This document shows, piece by piece, positions 44,013 to 53,437 of a DNA stretch of 64,000 nucleotides (positions within the stretch are counted from its first letter, which is position 1; every line of letters starts with the position of its first letter). Source of the DNA: JAHBNG01 sp039028975 (lineage in GTDB: Bacteria; Chloroflexota; Anaerolineae; Caldilineales; Caldilineaceae). The notes under the pieces are model-generated. The model had not been told where the DNA came from, did not search any database, and was given only the letters and a program-made list of their open reading frames with translations. The stretch is taken from contig JBCCHB010000077.1 of NCBI GenBank assembly GCA_039028975.1, positions 1-64,000 of the forward strand. The letters run 5' to 3'. The position numbers and the translations under genes are program-made.

Positions 44013-45380
44013 TTACGAGTTGTCACTCTTCTTCACAACCAACGTATACCCCTGGCGATCCACAATCTCCACACGATCACCTGGCTCGGTCATCCCACTC
44101 TCAAGTTGAGCATTCCACCATTCGCCAGCCACAAAGACACTGCCTTCCTGCCCAGCCTCAAAAGCAGCTTTGACCTTAGCTCGTTGACCCACAAGGCTCT
44201 CCATACCAGTTAGGGCAGGGCGGTTTTGGGCTGCTAATCCCATAGCACCAGCAAAGAAGGAGAAGCCACCAAGGATAACTGCCAGTATGATAACAGTCGG
44301 CCAGGGTACTGCTACACCTTGGGAATCAAAGAGCAGAAACGCGCCAAAGACAAAGGCTGCAATCCCACCCGCAGCGAGCACGCCAAAGGTGGGAGTGAGT
44401 GCTTCTGCGGCAAAGAGAATGACGGCCAAGAAGATAAGTGCCAAGCCAGCAAAGTTAGCCTCCATTTGGCCCAAAGCATACAGGGCAAGAAGCAGACAAA
44501 TTGCTCCAGCAATTCCTGGTACGCCAATTCCCGGAGTACGAATCTCCAGCAGCAGTCCTAGCGTTCCTAGAGAAAGCAGTAATGAAGCAATCGAGGGGTT
44601 GGCAAGGGTATTCAAAAATTGCTGAATCGAACTCAAATCTTTGGTCACGACAAAGGCATCAGCGGTCTCCAAAACGTAAGGACGACCGCGAACCTCCGCT
44701 TCAAAACCATCAATCTGTTCCAGTAGCTCGGTCAGGTCAGCTGCGATCAGATCAATTACACCCAATTCCAAGGCTTTTTCTGCCGTAGCCGCTTCAGCAT
44801 CACGAACGGCCGCAATGGCCCATTCCGTTGCCTTCTCACCACGCCTTGAGGCTAAGTTTTCGATGTCAGCACTGAGAATATTTTCCACTTTAGCTTCCAT
44901 CGTCTCACCGATATCTTCACCGCCTGCACTAACAGGGCTGGCTGCCCCGATACTACTTCCAGGAGCCATGGCCGCCACATGGCCAGCAAGCGTGATAAAG
45001 GTCCCGGCACTTCCAGCATGGGCACCTACTGGAGCAACATACACAACAATTGGTACCGGAGAGGCTAGAATATCCTGATTTATCGATTTGGTTACATCGA
45101 CGCTACCACCAGGTGTATCTAGTTGAAGAATGATGGCTTCAATATTGTCCTCTGCGGAGGCTTCGGCGATATTCTGAGCCACATACTGGCGTAAAACCGG
45201 CGTAACAGCTCCCTCAAAGGTAAGTACATAGACCACCGACTGCGCATCAGACTGAGCGTCTGGACCTAGCGATACGTTGGCTTGTGCGGCTTCAATTGAA
45301 AGTATCCCCAGACCAAGGAATAACGAGACAAGACTTAAAAGACGGATAACAGTGCTGATCTTTTCTGAAAAAGTGAGCAT
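44013..45380 (-). CDS. membrane-bound NfeD-family serine protease (ClpP-like plus NfeD domain)
   Basis: About 455 residues from ATG 45380; longer frames to ATG 45431 and 45623 exist, but MLTFSEKISTVIRLLSLVSL begins a proper signal sequence. The ClpP-class protease domain carries the Ser-Lys dyad S124 (GAHAGSAGTF) and K164 (ETMEAKVENIL). Four to five membrane segments follow (about 240-370), then an OB-fold NfeD domain (GMESLVGQRAKVKAAFEAG to TLVVKK). The family processes stomatin-like proteins in membrane quality control; no stomatin gene is in the window. The 318 bases upstream, shared divergently with the LysM gene, hold nothing recognised. Confidence 0.88.
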   Translation of the reverse strand: MLTFSEKISTVIRLLSLVSLFLGLGILSIEAAQANVSLGPDAQSDAQSVVYVLTFEGAVTPVLRQYVAQNIAEASAEDNIEAIILQLDTPGGSVDVTKSINQDILASPVPIVVYVAPVGAHAGSAGTFITLAGHVAAMAPGSSIGAASPVSAGGEDIGETMEAKVENILSADIENLASRRGEKATEWAIAAVRDAEAATAEKALELGVIDLIAADLTELLEQIDGFEAEVRGRPYVLETADAFVVTKDLSSIQQFLNTLANPSIASLLLSLGTLGLLLEIRTPGIGVPGIAGAICLLLALYALGQMEANFAGLALIFLAVILFAAEALTPTFGVLAAGGIAAFVFGAFLLFDSQGVAVPWPTVIILAVILGGFSFFAGAMGLAAQNRPALTGMESLVGQRAKVKAAFEAGQEGSVFVAGEWWNAQLESGMTEPGDRVEIVDRQGYTLVVKKSDNS

Positions 45381-45698
45381 TCGCTTCCGCTTAGATTGTT
45401 TGTTTATGGATAGAAAGTTGAATCGGTTCATAGATAAATCATAGCACAATCGAGAGGAAATGAGAAGCAACAAAATCACAATTGACAAAATGAAAAATAG
45501 GAAGCGTTTTATAGCCAGACCTTCTGGGAAGCATCTTCGTTTCGGAGAGGATGTTGCATTAGCTGGGTGCGTCAACCTATTCAGACAATGATTCACATGC
45601 CAAACCATGCTCAAACAGTACACACTCTTGCGCTCCCAAAGCGGATACGCCTACCTTCGGGCGCTATTTGACAAGGACACCCAAACGCGGTACGCTCG

Positions 45699-48008
45699 AT
45701 GATTATGTTTAGACAATGCACCCCGTACCGTCGGATACGAATTTCTTCTGTTTTTCGCTCTAGCGTCCTTTTGCTCTTCGTCTTGCTTTGGGGGTTGTGC
45801 GCCAACAAACTTGCATTGTTTTCGGCTCCCTTATTTTCAGCTCCGCTTGACAATCGAGTACTGAATGCTCCAGTAAGGGTTGTGGAAAATTCCACTTTGC
45901 AAAACAACCGCACTGTGGTAGCTCAGACTACGCCGGTCTCTCCGCCAGTTCATGTTGTACAGCAGGGCGAAACCCTCAGCCAGATTGCCGAAACCTATGA
46001 ACTCGACATAGACGAACTCAAAGCGCTCAACAATCTTCAATTTGTTGACTATATTTATGTAGGCCAGGAGTTGCGCCTCTCTTCTAGGTCAGAGCCAACA
46101 GTAGCAAGTCCAACAACGGCAGAACCGACATTGCATATTGTCCGAGCAGGAGAAACGCTCAGTGAAATTGCCAATGCCTATGGCTTCTACCAGCGTGAAG
46201 TTCTAGAAGTCAACGGGCTCAGCGATCCCGATGAGATCTATATTGGGCAACAGCTCCTACTGCCACTGCTTGTGGCCACGCCCGGTCCAGACGAAATGAA
46301 CGATATCTCGGATACAGTAAATACGGATGCAGTGAGCGCGCCGAACGCAACAAGTTCAATCACGGCTACTTCCGTCACAGATACGCCACCTGCAGCAACC
46401 CCATTGACAGCCACAGTGGAAGCAGAGCTGCTCTTTAGTCAGGAGCCGCTTCTGCCAGCGATTCTTCATACAGTCAAACGAGGCGAAACATTAAGTGAAA
46501 TTGCGGAAGAGCTGGGCTTTGAGATGACAGAGATCATGGATCTGAATGGAATCAGCGACCCCGATGCTATCTATTCGGGTCAGGCCCTACTATTACCAGT
46601 GTCATCCAATCAGGAACCACCAGTTGAGATAGAGACGCCCAGCCCAACGGTTACCTCTCCGGAGATTATCACCACAGTTGGGATCACGTTCATACAGCAA
46701 ATCACTGCATCCAATGAGCTAGTGATAACCAACACGCTTTTGGTTACCAGTAGTCCCGTGGCAATCAGCAACCTGGCCGTAGCCCCCAAGCTACTCTTTG
46801 AACAAGTGAATCTGACTACGTCCCTCAACCAAAGCTATACAGTAAGTAGCGGTGATACACTGAACCGAATTGCACTGCGGGCCGGCGTTGACTTAGATGC
46901 ACTCATCGCCATCAATCAGTTGCAAAAAAATGCTGCCTTGTCATTGCAAACAGGCCAACAGCTGATTCTACCAGCTACCCGAAAGGAGACTTCTGCACTC
47001 ACTCAGTTGGTCGAGAGGCAGCAAAGCCAAGAGGAAGTAGCCAGTGAGGAGAGTAGTGAGCAACCTGAATCCCTTTTACACGAAATATTGCCCGGCGACA
47101 ATCTCAGCATGATTGCTCAAGCATACGGACTATCGACCGTTGATTTGATGAAGGCAAATGGAATTGCCAACCCAGATACAATTTTCGTTGGTCAGCGTTT
47201 GCTCATTCCGCCTACACCGGTTCCACAAACATCTACCCTACCCGCATCCCCACTGCAAACGCCTACAGTCCTGGACTCATCTTCCCTAGAAGAGCAGGCA
47301 ACGTCTGACGATGAAAACAGCCAAACACCAGATGCCACTGAAACCGAAACAGGACAGAATGAAGTGGTTCAGGAAGAAGCAAATCAGGAAGAGGCGAAGT
47401 CTGCATCTGGGCAATTGCTTCAATCCGCTCGACGCGGTTTCTTCTACTATACTGTCAAAGCTGGGGATACTTTAGGACAGATTTCCTCTTTCTTCAACAC
47501 AACGCCCATGGCCCTTATTGAATACAATGGCTTGCCCAACACCGAAATAGTTTATTTAGGATTAGAATTACGCATCCCCTTTGGTCCTCCTTCAAATCCG
47601 CAGCGAACACCACCAACACCCTCTTCCGGCAGTCGATTTGTCGTTAGCATTAGCCGCCAAGAGTGCTGGCTATTCCGTGGGGACTATATAGCCCATGCGT
47701 GGCGATGCAGCACCGGTTATGGTCAGTGGACCACCCGAATTGGCACGTTTCATGTTAAAACAAAGATCGACATGGCCCAGAGTGGCGCGCATCAAATGGA
47801 TATGCCATACTGGTTAGGCATTTATGATGTAGGCTCGTATGAAAACGGTATCCACGGTCTTCCTATTCGCTGGCAGACGGGTGAAAAGATCTGGTCGGAA
47901 CTGATTGGCAAACCCGCAACATTCGGCTGTGCCATGCTTAACGACGCAGATGCGGAAGTCCTCTATAACGCATCTTACTTGGGGATGCCTGTTCATATTG
48001 TGCAGTAA
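45699..48008 (+). CDS. six-LysM L,D-transpeptidase (YkuD) cell-wall protein
   Basis: A 769-residue exported protein. A membrane/signal segment lies at about 15-45. Six LysM peptidoglycan-binding repeats begin near residues 85, 146, 256, 379, 460 and 582, with Ser/Thr/Pro/Glu-rich spacers. A YkuD domain covers about 643-769: RFVVSISRQECWLFRGDYIAHA, IGTFHV, NGIHGLPIRW and the catalytic-cysteine segment ATFGCAMLNDADAEVLY. The usual S/T-H-G-C-x-R reads T-F-G-C-A-M, so the Cys is kept while the His and Arg positions differ. It probably cross-links or anchors to peptidoglycan. Confidence 0.87.
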   Translation: MIMFRQCTPYRRIRISSVFRSSVLLLFVLLWGLCANKLALFSAPLFSAPLDNRVLNAPVRVVENSTLQNNRTVVAQTTPVSPPVHVVQQGETLSQIAETYELDIDELKALNNLQFVDYIYVGQELRLSSRSEPTVASPTTAEPTLHIVRAGETLSEIANAYGFYQREVLEVNGLSDPDEIYIGQQLLLPLLVATPGPDEMNDISDTVNTDAVSAPNATSSITATSVTDTPPAATPLTATVEAELLFSQEPLLPAILHTVKRGETLSEIAEELGFEMTEIMDLNGISDPDAIYSGQALLLPVSSNQEPPVEIETPSPTVTSPEIITTVGITFIQQITASNELVITNTLLVTSSPVAISNLAVAPKLLFEQVNLTTSLNQSYTVSSGDTLNRIALRAGVDLDALIAINQLQKNAALSLQTGQQLILPATRKETSALTQLVERQQSQEEVASEESSEQPESLLHEILPGDNLSMIAQAYGLSTVDLMKANGIANPDTIFVGQRLLIPPTPVPQTSTLPASPLQTPTVLDSSSLEEQATSDDENSQTPDATETETGQNEVVQEEANQEEAKSASGQLLQSARRGFFYYTVKAGDTLGQISSFFNTTPMALIEYNGLPNTEIVYLGLELRIPFGPPSNPQRTPPTPSSGSRFVVSISRQECWLFRGDYIAHAWRCSTGYGQWTTRIGTFHVKTKIDMAQSGAHQMDMPYWLGIYDVGSYENGIHGLPIRWQTGEKIWSELIGKPATFGCAMLNDADAEVLYNASYLGMPVHIVQ

Positions 48009-48069
48009 GACCATCAGGTCTAGTCAGTCAACACGAATCACTCATCACGCATCACTCAACGATATACTC

Positions 48070-48939
48070 ATGACGATTACAGTAAAGCTACTCAAAGATA
48101 GTGAAGGAGCCGTTCATTTTCAGGCACTTCAGCGTATCGTTTGGGACAGTCCAGAGGATGATCTGGTACCTACCCATGTCAGCATTACCATAGCCACCAA
48201 TGGCGGTGGGCTATTGGGGGCATATGCAGATGATGGACCAATCGAAACGGGCCGAATGGTCGGTGTTGCGATTTGGTGGCTAGGGATTGACGATCCAGCC
48301 AAGCTCAAACCAGGGCAGCCCAATTCGTTGAAGGTCTGTAGCCACATGGCCGGGGTGTTGCCGGAGTGGCAAGGCAAAGGTATTGGGCGGATGCTCAAAT
48401 TTGCCCAACGCGAACACGTGCTAGAGCAGGGACTAACCAACCGAATCACCTGGACGTACGATCCACTTTTTGTGGCCAATGGTATCTTCAATATCCATCG
48501 TCTCGGTGCTGTTTGCAACACTTACTATACCAACTACTATGGCGAGATGCGGGATGGGCTTAACCGCGGCACACCCAGTGACCGCTGTCAGGTGGACTGG
48601 ATGCTCAATAGCCAGCGAGTGGTAGAAGCTGCCCAAGGCAAACCTAGAGAGCGAGAATGGTCCTTTAGCGATTTGCAGATCTTGCCGACTGAATCCTATG
48701 GCGACGACTTTCGTAAACCGGCGGGTGAGCAACCAGCGTTGAATGGTAGACCCATTGCGCTTCCCTTGCCTAGCGACATCAGTAGAATTCGCAACAGTGA
48801 GCCAGAACTCTCTCTCACTTGGCGTCTCTACTTCCGCGACGTGTTGGTACAGAGCTTTGATGCGGGATATTCCATCGTAGATTGTGTCCCTATCCAAGAC
48901 AGAGGACATCACTACATTTTGACGACAAATAACCAATAA
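48070..48939 (+). CDS. GNAT-superfamily acyltransferase (COG3375-like, probable D-amino acid N-succinyltransferase)
   Basis: A 289-residue GNAT protein starting at ATG 48070; the frame is open upstream but overlaps the LysM gene. CSHMAGVLPEWQGKGIGRMLKFAQREHVLEQG is the acyl-CoA loop, and ITWTYDPLFVANGIFNIHRLGAVCNTYYTNYYG is typical of COG3375. This family neighbours enolase-superfamily OSBS/NSAR genes, and in Geobacillus kaustophilus the pair was shown to convert D- to L-amino acids through N-succinyl intermediates. The next gene here is such a racemase, so the same pathway is likely. The desuccinylase is not in the window. Confidence 0.75.
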   Translation: MTITVKLLKDSEGAVHFQALQRIVWDSPEDDLVPTHVSITIATNGGGLLGAYADDGPIETGRMVGVAIWWLGIDDPAKLKPGQPNSLKVCSHMAGVLPEWQGKGIGRMLKFAQREHVLEQGLTNRITWTYDPLFVANGIFNIHRLGAVCNTYYTNYYGEMRDGLNRGTPSDRCQVDWMLNSQRVVEAAQGKPREREWSFSDLQILPTESYGDDFRKPAGEQPALNGRPIALPLPSDISRIRNSEPELSLTWRLYFRDVLVQSFDAGYSIVDCVPIQDRGHHYILTTNNQ

Positions 48940-48945
48940 AATCTT

Positions 48946-49025
48946 GGCTCATCTGTGCAAAGTGTGCGCGACCGACGCCCATTAGTTTTGGTAGGTACCC
49001 ACTTGCACACTTCCGGCTGATGAGC
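48946..49025. repeat. inverted repeat between the GNAT and racemase genes
   Basis: GCTCATC (48947-48953) pairs with GATGAGC (49019-49025), and AGTGTGC (48961) with GCACACT (49005-49011), giving an interrupted hairpin of about 80 bases. It may be a small mobile repeat or an RNA hairpin that tunes expression of the downstream gene; no T-run follows. Confidence 0.5.
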
Positions 49026-49045
49026 GAAAACCTTAAGGACACACC

Positions 49046-50155
49046 ATGAAAATTGAACGCATTGAACTCCGCACCATCCATCTGCCTTATGTCTCTCCTT
49101 TTGAAACCAGCGGCTGGCGTGAGTTGGGGCGATACCCCATTATTGTACGAATTGATGCCGATGGTGTTACAGGTTGGGGAGAAACAGCCGTAGGAACTCA
49201 TCCCTTTTACAGTGAAGAATGTACCGCTACTTGTTGGGTAGTAATGCGGGATTATCTGATCCCCATGCTGCTTGAGGCTGATCTCAGTGGCCCAGAAGAT
49301 GTGCCAGAAGTTTATGCCAAGGTACGCGGCAACCGCATGGCCAAATCTGGCTTGGAGTTCGCAGCGTGGGACCTCTTTGCCCGTATGAAAGGTGTCAGCT
49401 TGGCCAGCATGTTGGGAGGCACTCGGGATAAAGTAGAAGTGGGTGTTAGCGTAGGAATCCAGCCAGATATCGACACGCTAATCAAAGTTGTGGGCGACTA
49501 CATCGACGACGGCTACCAACGTATCAAGCTCAAAATTAAGCCTGGGTGGGACATTGAGCCAACCCGTGCCATTCGTACGAACTGGCCGGACCTCAAGCTG
49601 CAAGTGGACGCAAACAGCATCTACACGCTTGAAGACGCGACCCACTTGGCCCAACTAGACGAGTTCAATCTTCTCCTGATTGAACAGCCTCTGCCCCATG
49701 ATGACATCTTCGACCACGCCAAGCTGAATCAGCAGATCAATGCGCCCCTTTGTCTGGATGAGAGCATTGTCTCACCGGATCACTGTCGCTGGGCCATTGA
49801 GATGGATGCCTGCGATATCATCAATATCAAGCCTTCTCGCATTGGTGGCTTTGTGGATTCCATCAAAATTCACGATATGTGCCAAGCAGCTGGCTGGCCA
49901 GTTTGGCATGGCGGCATGTTGGAAACAGGCATCGGTCGGGTAGGGAATGTGGCTCTGGCCAGCCTACCCAACTTTAGCTTACCGGGTGACATTAGCGCCA
50001 ACGACCGCTACTATGCCCAAGACATCGTCACCAACCCGTTTACCCTCAACGACGACAGTACGCTCACCGTCCCAACTGGCCCTGGAAATGGAGCCGTTGT
50101 GGATGAAGCATTCTTGGAAGAAGTGACTACGGAGAAGCTGGAGTTCACTCCTTAA
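49046..50155 (+). CDS. N-succinylamino acid racemase / o-succinylbenzoate synthase (enolase superfamily)
   Basis: A 369-residue muconate-lactonising-type enolase-superfamily enzyme. Catalytic lysines are K163 (in KLKIKPG) and K262 (in NIKPSRIGG). Metal ligands are D188, E213 and D238 in QVDAN, LIEQPLP and CLDES. These fit the NSAR/OSBS family. The adjacent GNAT gene and the absence of other menaquinone genes favour N-succinylamino acid racemase as the main activity, but OSBS activity (MenC) cannot be excluded because many members do both. Confidence 0.87.
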   Translation: MKIERIELRTIHLPYVSPFETSGWRELGRYPIIVRIDADGVTGWGETAVGTHPFYSEECTATCWVVMRDYLIPMLLEADLSGPEDVPEVYAKVRGNRMAKSGLEFAAWDLFARMKGVSLASMLGGTRDKVEVGVSVGIQPDIDTLIKVVGDYIDDGYQRIKLKIKPGWDIEPTRAIRTNWPDLKLQVDANSIYTLEDATHLAQLDEFNLLLIEQPLPHDDIFDHAKLNQQINAPLCLDESIVSPDHCRWAIEMDACDIINIKPSRIGGFVDSIKIHDMCQAAGWPVWHGGMLETGIGRVGNVALASLPNFSLPGDISANDRYYAQDIVTNPFTLNDDSTLTVPTGPGNGAVVDEAFLEEVTTEKLEFTP

Positions 50156-50258
50156 GAAGCTTTCAGCTAATCAGCCGTCAGCTAGGTCGGAGCGACCACT
50201 GAGTGAGCAGCCAGAATTTGTCCATGTTTCAGGGTTGATTTTTATACTTTCCTACACG

Positions 50259-50978
50259 ATGAAAAAGCTATCTGACGGGATTCATTTCCTGGCGGCTCAT
50301 GGGTTAAATCTCTTCGCTGTCTTTGATTGTCATAGCTTGCCTCGTGCTCTGCAACAGGTTTTGCTTGATGCAAAGCTCTCTATAGATGACTACCCACGGT
50401 TGATTCTCCTCGGCCACGGAGGGAGGCAACTATGGCGCTCACTCAAGCAGGATGATACCGCTAGCAAGGATCCTGTGGATGACTTCTCGCAACGATTTGC
50501 TTGCCAATTTATTCAAGATTATTTGGATGATGCCCAAACTCATTTTTTGTACCCTGGCTCTATCCCGCTTTCCCTAATCCGCTTGGGTGAATTAGCGGGA
50601 TGGAGTTATCCTTCACCTCTTGGCTTGGGCATCAATCCCATCTATGGTCTATGGTTTGCTTATCGGGCGGCTTTTTTGACGGCGGCTGATGTATCGCCAA
50701 CTGTGCCACTTGCTGAGCCACATAATGCACAACATCCTTGCGAATCATGTCAAGACAAACCCTGTATTACCACTTGTCCAGTGAGAGCAGTCCAGTGGAA
50801 TCAACCATTCAACATAGAGAGCTGTTACAACCACCGCCGAGCCGACGCATCTCCCTGCGTTGATCGCTGTCTCTCCAGATTAGCTTGTCCCGTGGGGAAA
50901 GATCATCAGTACACGGTAGCCCAGATTCAACACCACTACGACCTCTCCCGTTCCATATTCACGGCAAGAAAGAGGTGA
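50259..50978 (+). CDS. Fe-S protein, QueG/MMACHC-like
   Basis: About 239 residues from ATG 50259 (TTG 50235 is an alternative). The C-terminal third has CESCQDKPCITTCPVRAV, a ferredoxin-type CX2CX4CX3CP cluster motif, and further cysteines in CYNHRR, PCVDRCLSRLACPVG. The N-terminal part (HFLAAHGLNLFAVFDCHSL, RLILLGHGGRQLWRSL) resembles MMACHC-like or epoxyqueuosine reductase-like proteins, which bind cobalamin. It is too short for QueG and lacks its full set. The cobS gene follows 121 bases on, which supports a corrinoid-related redox role, but this is inference. Confidence 0.6.
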   Translation: MKKLSDGIHFLAAHGLNLFAVFDCHSLPRALQQVLLDAKLSIDDYPRLILLGHGGRQLWRSLKQDDTASKDPVDDFSQRFACQFIQDYLDDAQTHFLYPGSIPLSLIRLGELAGWSYPSPLGLGINPIYGLWFAYRAAFLTAADVSPTVPLAEPHNAQHPCESCQDKPCITTCPVRAVQWNQPFNIESCYNHRRADASPCVDRCLSRLACPVGKDHQYTVAQIQHHYDLSRSIFTARKR

Positions 50979-51099
50979 TGCCCGTCCAAATTCGTCTCCT
51001 TCACATAAGTTTCTTCTTCGTATTCCTTGAGAGCTTCAACCCTTCGTACCTATCTTGGTACTTACCTTTGCAGCTGGCTTTGCTAGGTTAGGATGACTA

Positions 51100-51849
51100 T
51101 TGAAAGAGCAGATCAACCTCTTTTTCTTGGCACTAGGCTTCTTTAGCCGAATCCCTATGTCAGCCTGGGTTGAGTATAGTCCTGAAAGACAACAACGGGC
51201 CAGCCGTTACATTGGCTTGGTTGGCTGGTTGCTCGGTGGCTTGGTGGTCCTTACATTGTTTGCGGCCCAAAGCATCTTCTCCACTACCATCAGCATTTGG
51301 CTGGCCATATTGGTTGGTCTTTTGTTGACTGGTGCCTTGCATGAGGATGGCTTAGCAGACCTAGCTGACGCATTCGGTGGGGGCTTTACTGCTGAAAAAA
51401 AGCTGGCCATTATGAAAGATAGTCGCCTTGGGACCTATGGTGCGGTTGCCATCGTGATGGCACTCGGTGGCAAGTTTCTGCTCCTCTCCGAACTATCCCC
51501 GATTTGGCCTGCCCTCTTAGTCGCCTATCCTCTTTCACGTGCTGTAGCCATTACCTTCACCTTTGACATGCCTTATGTATCTGACTCCAATCAGAGCAAG
51601 AGCCAGTCTTTCAGCAACAATCAGTCAATGGCCGACCTCTTCATTTTGAGCATCTCCATCCTGCCTATTCTGAGTCTCTTATCCTTGCCTAGCTTTGTGG
51701 CCTTACTGGTTACGCTTCTACTCTTCCGATTTTGCTTCAAACGCTTTTTATTGCGCCAAATTGGTGGGTATACAGGTGATTGTTTGGGGGCGGCACAGCA
51801 GTTGAGTGAGTTGATTGTTTATTCTGTTCTGATATTCTCGCCTAAATGA
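51100..51849 (+). CDS. cobS: adenosylcobinamide-GDP ribazoletransferase (cobalamin synthase)
   Basis: A 249-residue membrane protein that joins adenosylcobinamide-GDP and alpha-ribazole, the last main step of cobalamin assembly. The signature TGALHEDGLADLADAFGGGF, with its conserved acidic residues, lies near residues 80-99, and KDSRLGTYGAVAIVMALGGKF near 105. Five to six hydrophobic segments are present. TTG 51100 is the only start possible because an in-frame stop lies just upstream; AGGA is six bases before it. No cobU, cobT or cobC gene is adjacent, so the pathway genes are scattered. Confidence 0.92.
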   Translation: MKEQINLFFLALGFFSRIPMSAWVEYSPERQQRASRYIGLVGWLLGGLVVLTLFAAQSIFSTTISIWLAILVGLLLTGALHEDGLADLADAFGGGFTAEKKLAIMKDSRLGTYGAVAIVMALGGKFLLLSELSPIWPALLVAYPLSRAVAITFTFDMPYVSDSNQSKSQSFSNNQSMADLFILSISILPILSLLSLPSFVALLVTLLLFRFCFKRFLLRQIGGYTGDCLGAAQQLSELIVYSVLIFSPK

Positions 51850-52039
51850 GACGCCATCTCATTTTCAGGTTCAGCAATAATTTTCGCAAGAAAACTCTCG
51901 TCCCGAATCTTGTCCAATCTGTTCTGGATAATTCCGTAATGGAAGGACAACACTTATCTGGTCATCCTCAGGGATTGTAGCGTCCGCTATGGCTCCAACA
52001 ATTACCGACCCACCGACAAATATGTGGTAAAATATATTC

Positions 52040-53143
52040 ATGACGGCAAAGCATTTGAAATCACCAGAAGAGACCACAGTGGTCATCGCCATGAGTGGTG
52101 GTGTGGATAGTTCTGTAGCGGCTACGCTTATGGTTGAGCGCGGCTATCACTGTATTGGCGTGATGATGCGCCTTTGGGCTGAGATCAGTGAAGGCGAAGG
52201 ATCCACTAATAAGTGTTGCAGCGTGGAAAGTGTGACAGATGCTAGACAGGTAGCCGATAGCCTAGGCATTCCCTTCTACCTGATTAATGTGGAACAACCA
52301 TTTAAGCAGAACGTGGTTGACTTCTTTATCGATGGCTATAAAGAGGGACTGACACCCAACCCGTGTCTTGCCTGTAACCGCCACATTCGCTTCGATTATT
52401 TGCTCAATTACGCACGACGGCTGGGGGCCGACTACCTTGTAACAGGTCACCATGCCAGGGTCCGTACGCTAGAGGATGGAAAGGTCCAGCTTCTGAAGGC
52501 CGTTGATGACAGAAAAGATCAGAGCTATGTCTTAAGTGTTATGGGCCAAGCGGAACTAAGGGACGTTCTATTTCCTGTTGGTGACTACCTGAAGTCAGAG
52601 ATCCGCAAAATTGCGGCCGAGCGCAACTTACCCATTGCCAGTAAGCATGATTCTATGGATCTCTGCTTTGTGGCAGATGATGATTATCGGCGCTTTCTAC
52701 GAGATTGGGCGACTGAATCCATGAAGACAGGACCGATTGTCGACCGCCATGGAACCCTGTTGGGAACACATGAGGGGCTACCCAACTATACCATCGGTCA
52801 GCGTAAGGGGTTGGGCATTAAGGGAACGGGAACGCCTCGATATGTTCTTGAATTGGATACGGAGCGCAATGCTTTGGTTGTAGGAGATAAAAGTGAGCTA
52901 GGGCAGCATCGCCTGACGGCTAGCCAAGTTAACTGGACAGGAGATAGCCCAGCAGCGCAGGGTGCACGGGTTGAGTGCAAAATTCGCTACAAAGCCAGAC
53001 CTGTATCTGCTCAAATATATCCGGACAGTAGTGGCAACGTTGAAGCGATTTTCGATGAGCCACTTTACGGTATTTCACCAGGCCAAGGTGCCATATTTTA
53101 CAACGGCGAGATATGTTTGGGAGGTGGTATCATTACCAAATGA
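52040..53143 (+). CDS. mnmA: tRNA-specific 2-thiouridylase
   Basis: A 367-residue enzyme that installs the 2-thio group on U34 of tRNA-Lys, Glu and Gln. The ATP-binding PP-loop is SGGVDSS at residues 19-25. The two catalytic cysteines lie in NPCLACNRHIRFDYLL and HDSMDLCFVADDDYRRFL. VTGHHARV and IGQRKGLGI are further family signatures, and the length is typical. The ATGA overlap at 53140 couples it to a small membrane protein gene. The 190-base gap before it holds nothing clear. Confidence 0.95.
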   Translation: MTAKHLKSPEETTVVIAMSGGVDSSVAATLMVERGYHCIGVMMRLWAEISEGEGSTNKCCSVESVTDARQVADSLGIPFYLINVEQPFKQNVVDFFIDGYKEGLTPNPCLACNRHIRFDYLLNYARRLGADYLVTGHHARVRTLEDGKVQLLKAVDDRKDQSYVLSVMGQAELRDVLFPVGDYLKSEIRKIAAERNLPIASKHDSMDLCFVADDDYRRFLRDWATESMKTGPIVDRHGTLLGTHEGLPNYTIGQRKGLGIKGTGTPRYVLELDTERNALVVGDKSELGQHRLTASQVNWTGDSPAAQGARVECKIRYKARPVSAQIYPDSSGNVEAIFDEPLYGISPGQGAIFYNGEICLGGGIITK

Positions 53144-53421
53144 ACTCATTTTCTTTGCTCAGTTGGTTGGCCCCAAGCGTGGTTATCGGTGGTCTACTCT
53201 CTATTGTTTATGCTAGTTTATATCATCTGTGGGGTGGTCGCACTGTTGGGGATCTGTTTCTCTATTTGGTTACGGCGGCCATTGGTTTCTATATCGGTCA
53301 ATTGCTGGGGCTGTTTACTCAGGTAAGCTTGTTCGAGATTGGCCAGCTTCGGGTCATTGAAGGCACTATCGGCTCTTGGTTGCTGTTGATTGGTGTTCAG
53401 AATCTACGTGCATACAACTAA
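53140..53421 (+). CDS. small membrane protein, unknown function
   Basis: A 93-residue protein starting at ATG 53140, which overlaps the mnmA stop (ATGA). Three hydrophobic segments (PSVVIGGLLSIVYASLY, LFLYLVTAAIGFYIGQLLGL and IGSWLLLIGVQ) suggest a polytopic inner-membrane protein. No family recognised. A ribosome site AAGGAGG for the next gene overlaps its stop. Confidence 0.7.
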   Translation: MNSFSLLSWLAPSVVIGGLLSIVYASLYHLWGGRTVGDLFLYLVTAAIGFYIGQLLGLFTQVSLFEIGQLRVIEGTIGSWLLLIGVQNLRAYN

Positions 53422-53437
53422 GGAGGATGGGTAGCTC

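Noticed and set aside
45381..45623. Longer NfeD protein starting at 45623
   Set aside because: The extra N-terminal part would place a second hydrophobic segment before a proper signal sequence, and neither upstream ATG has a ribosome site.
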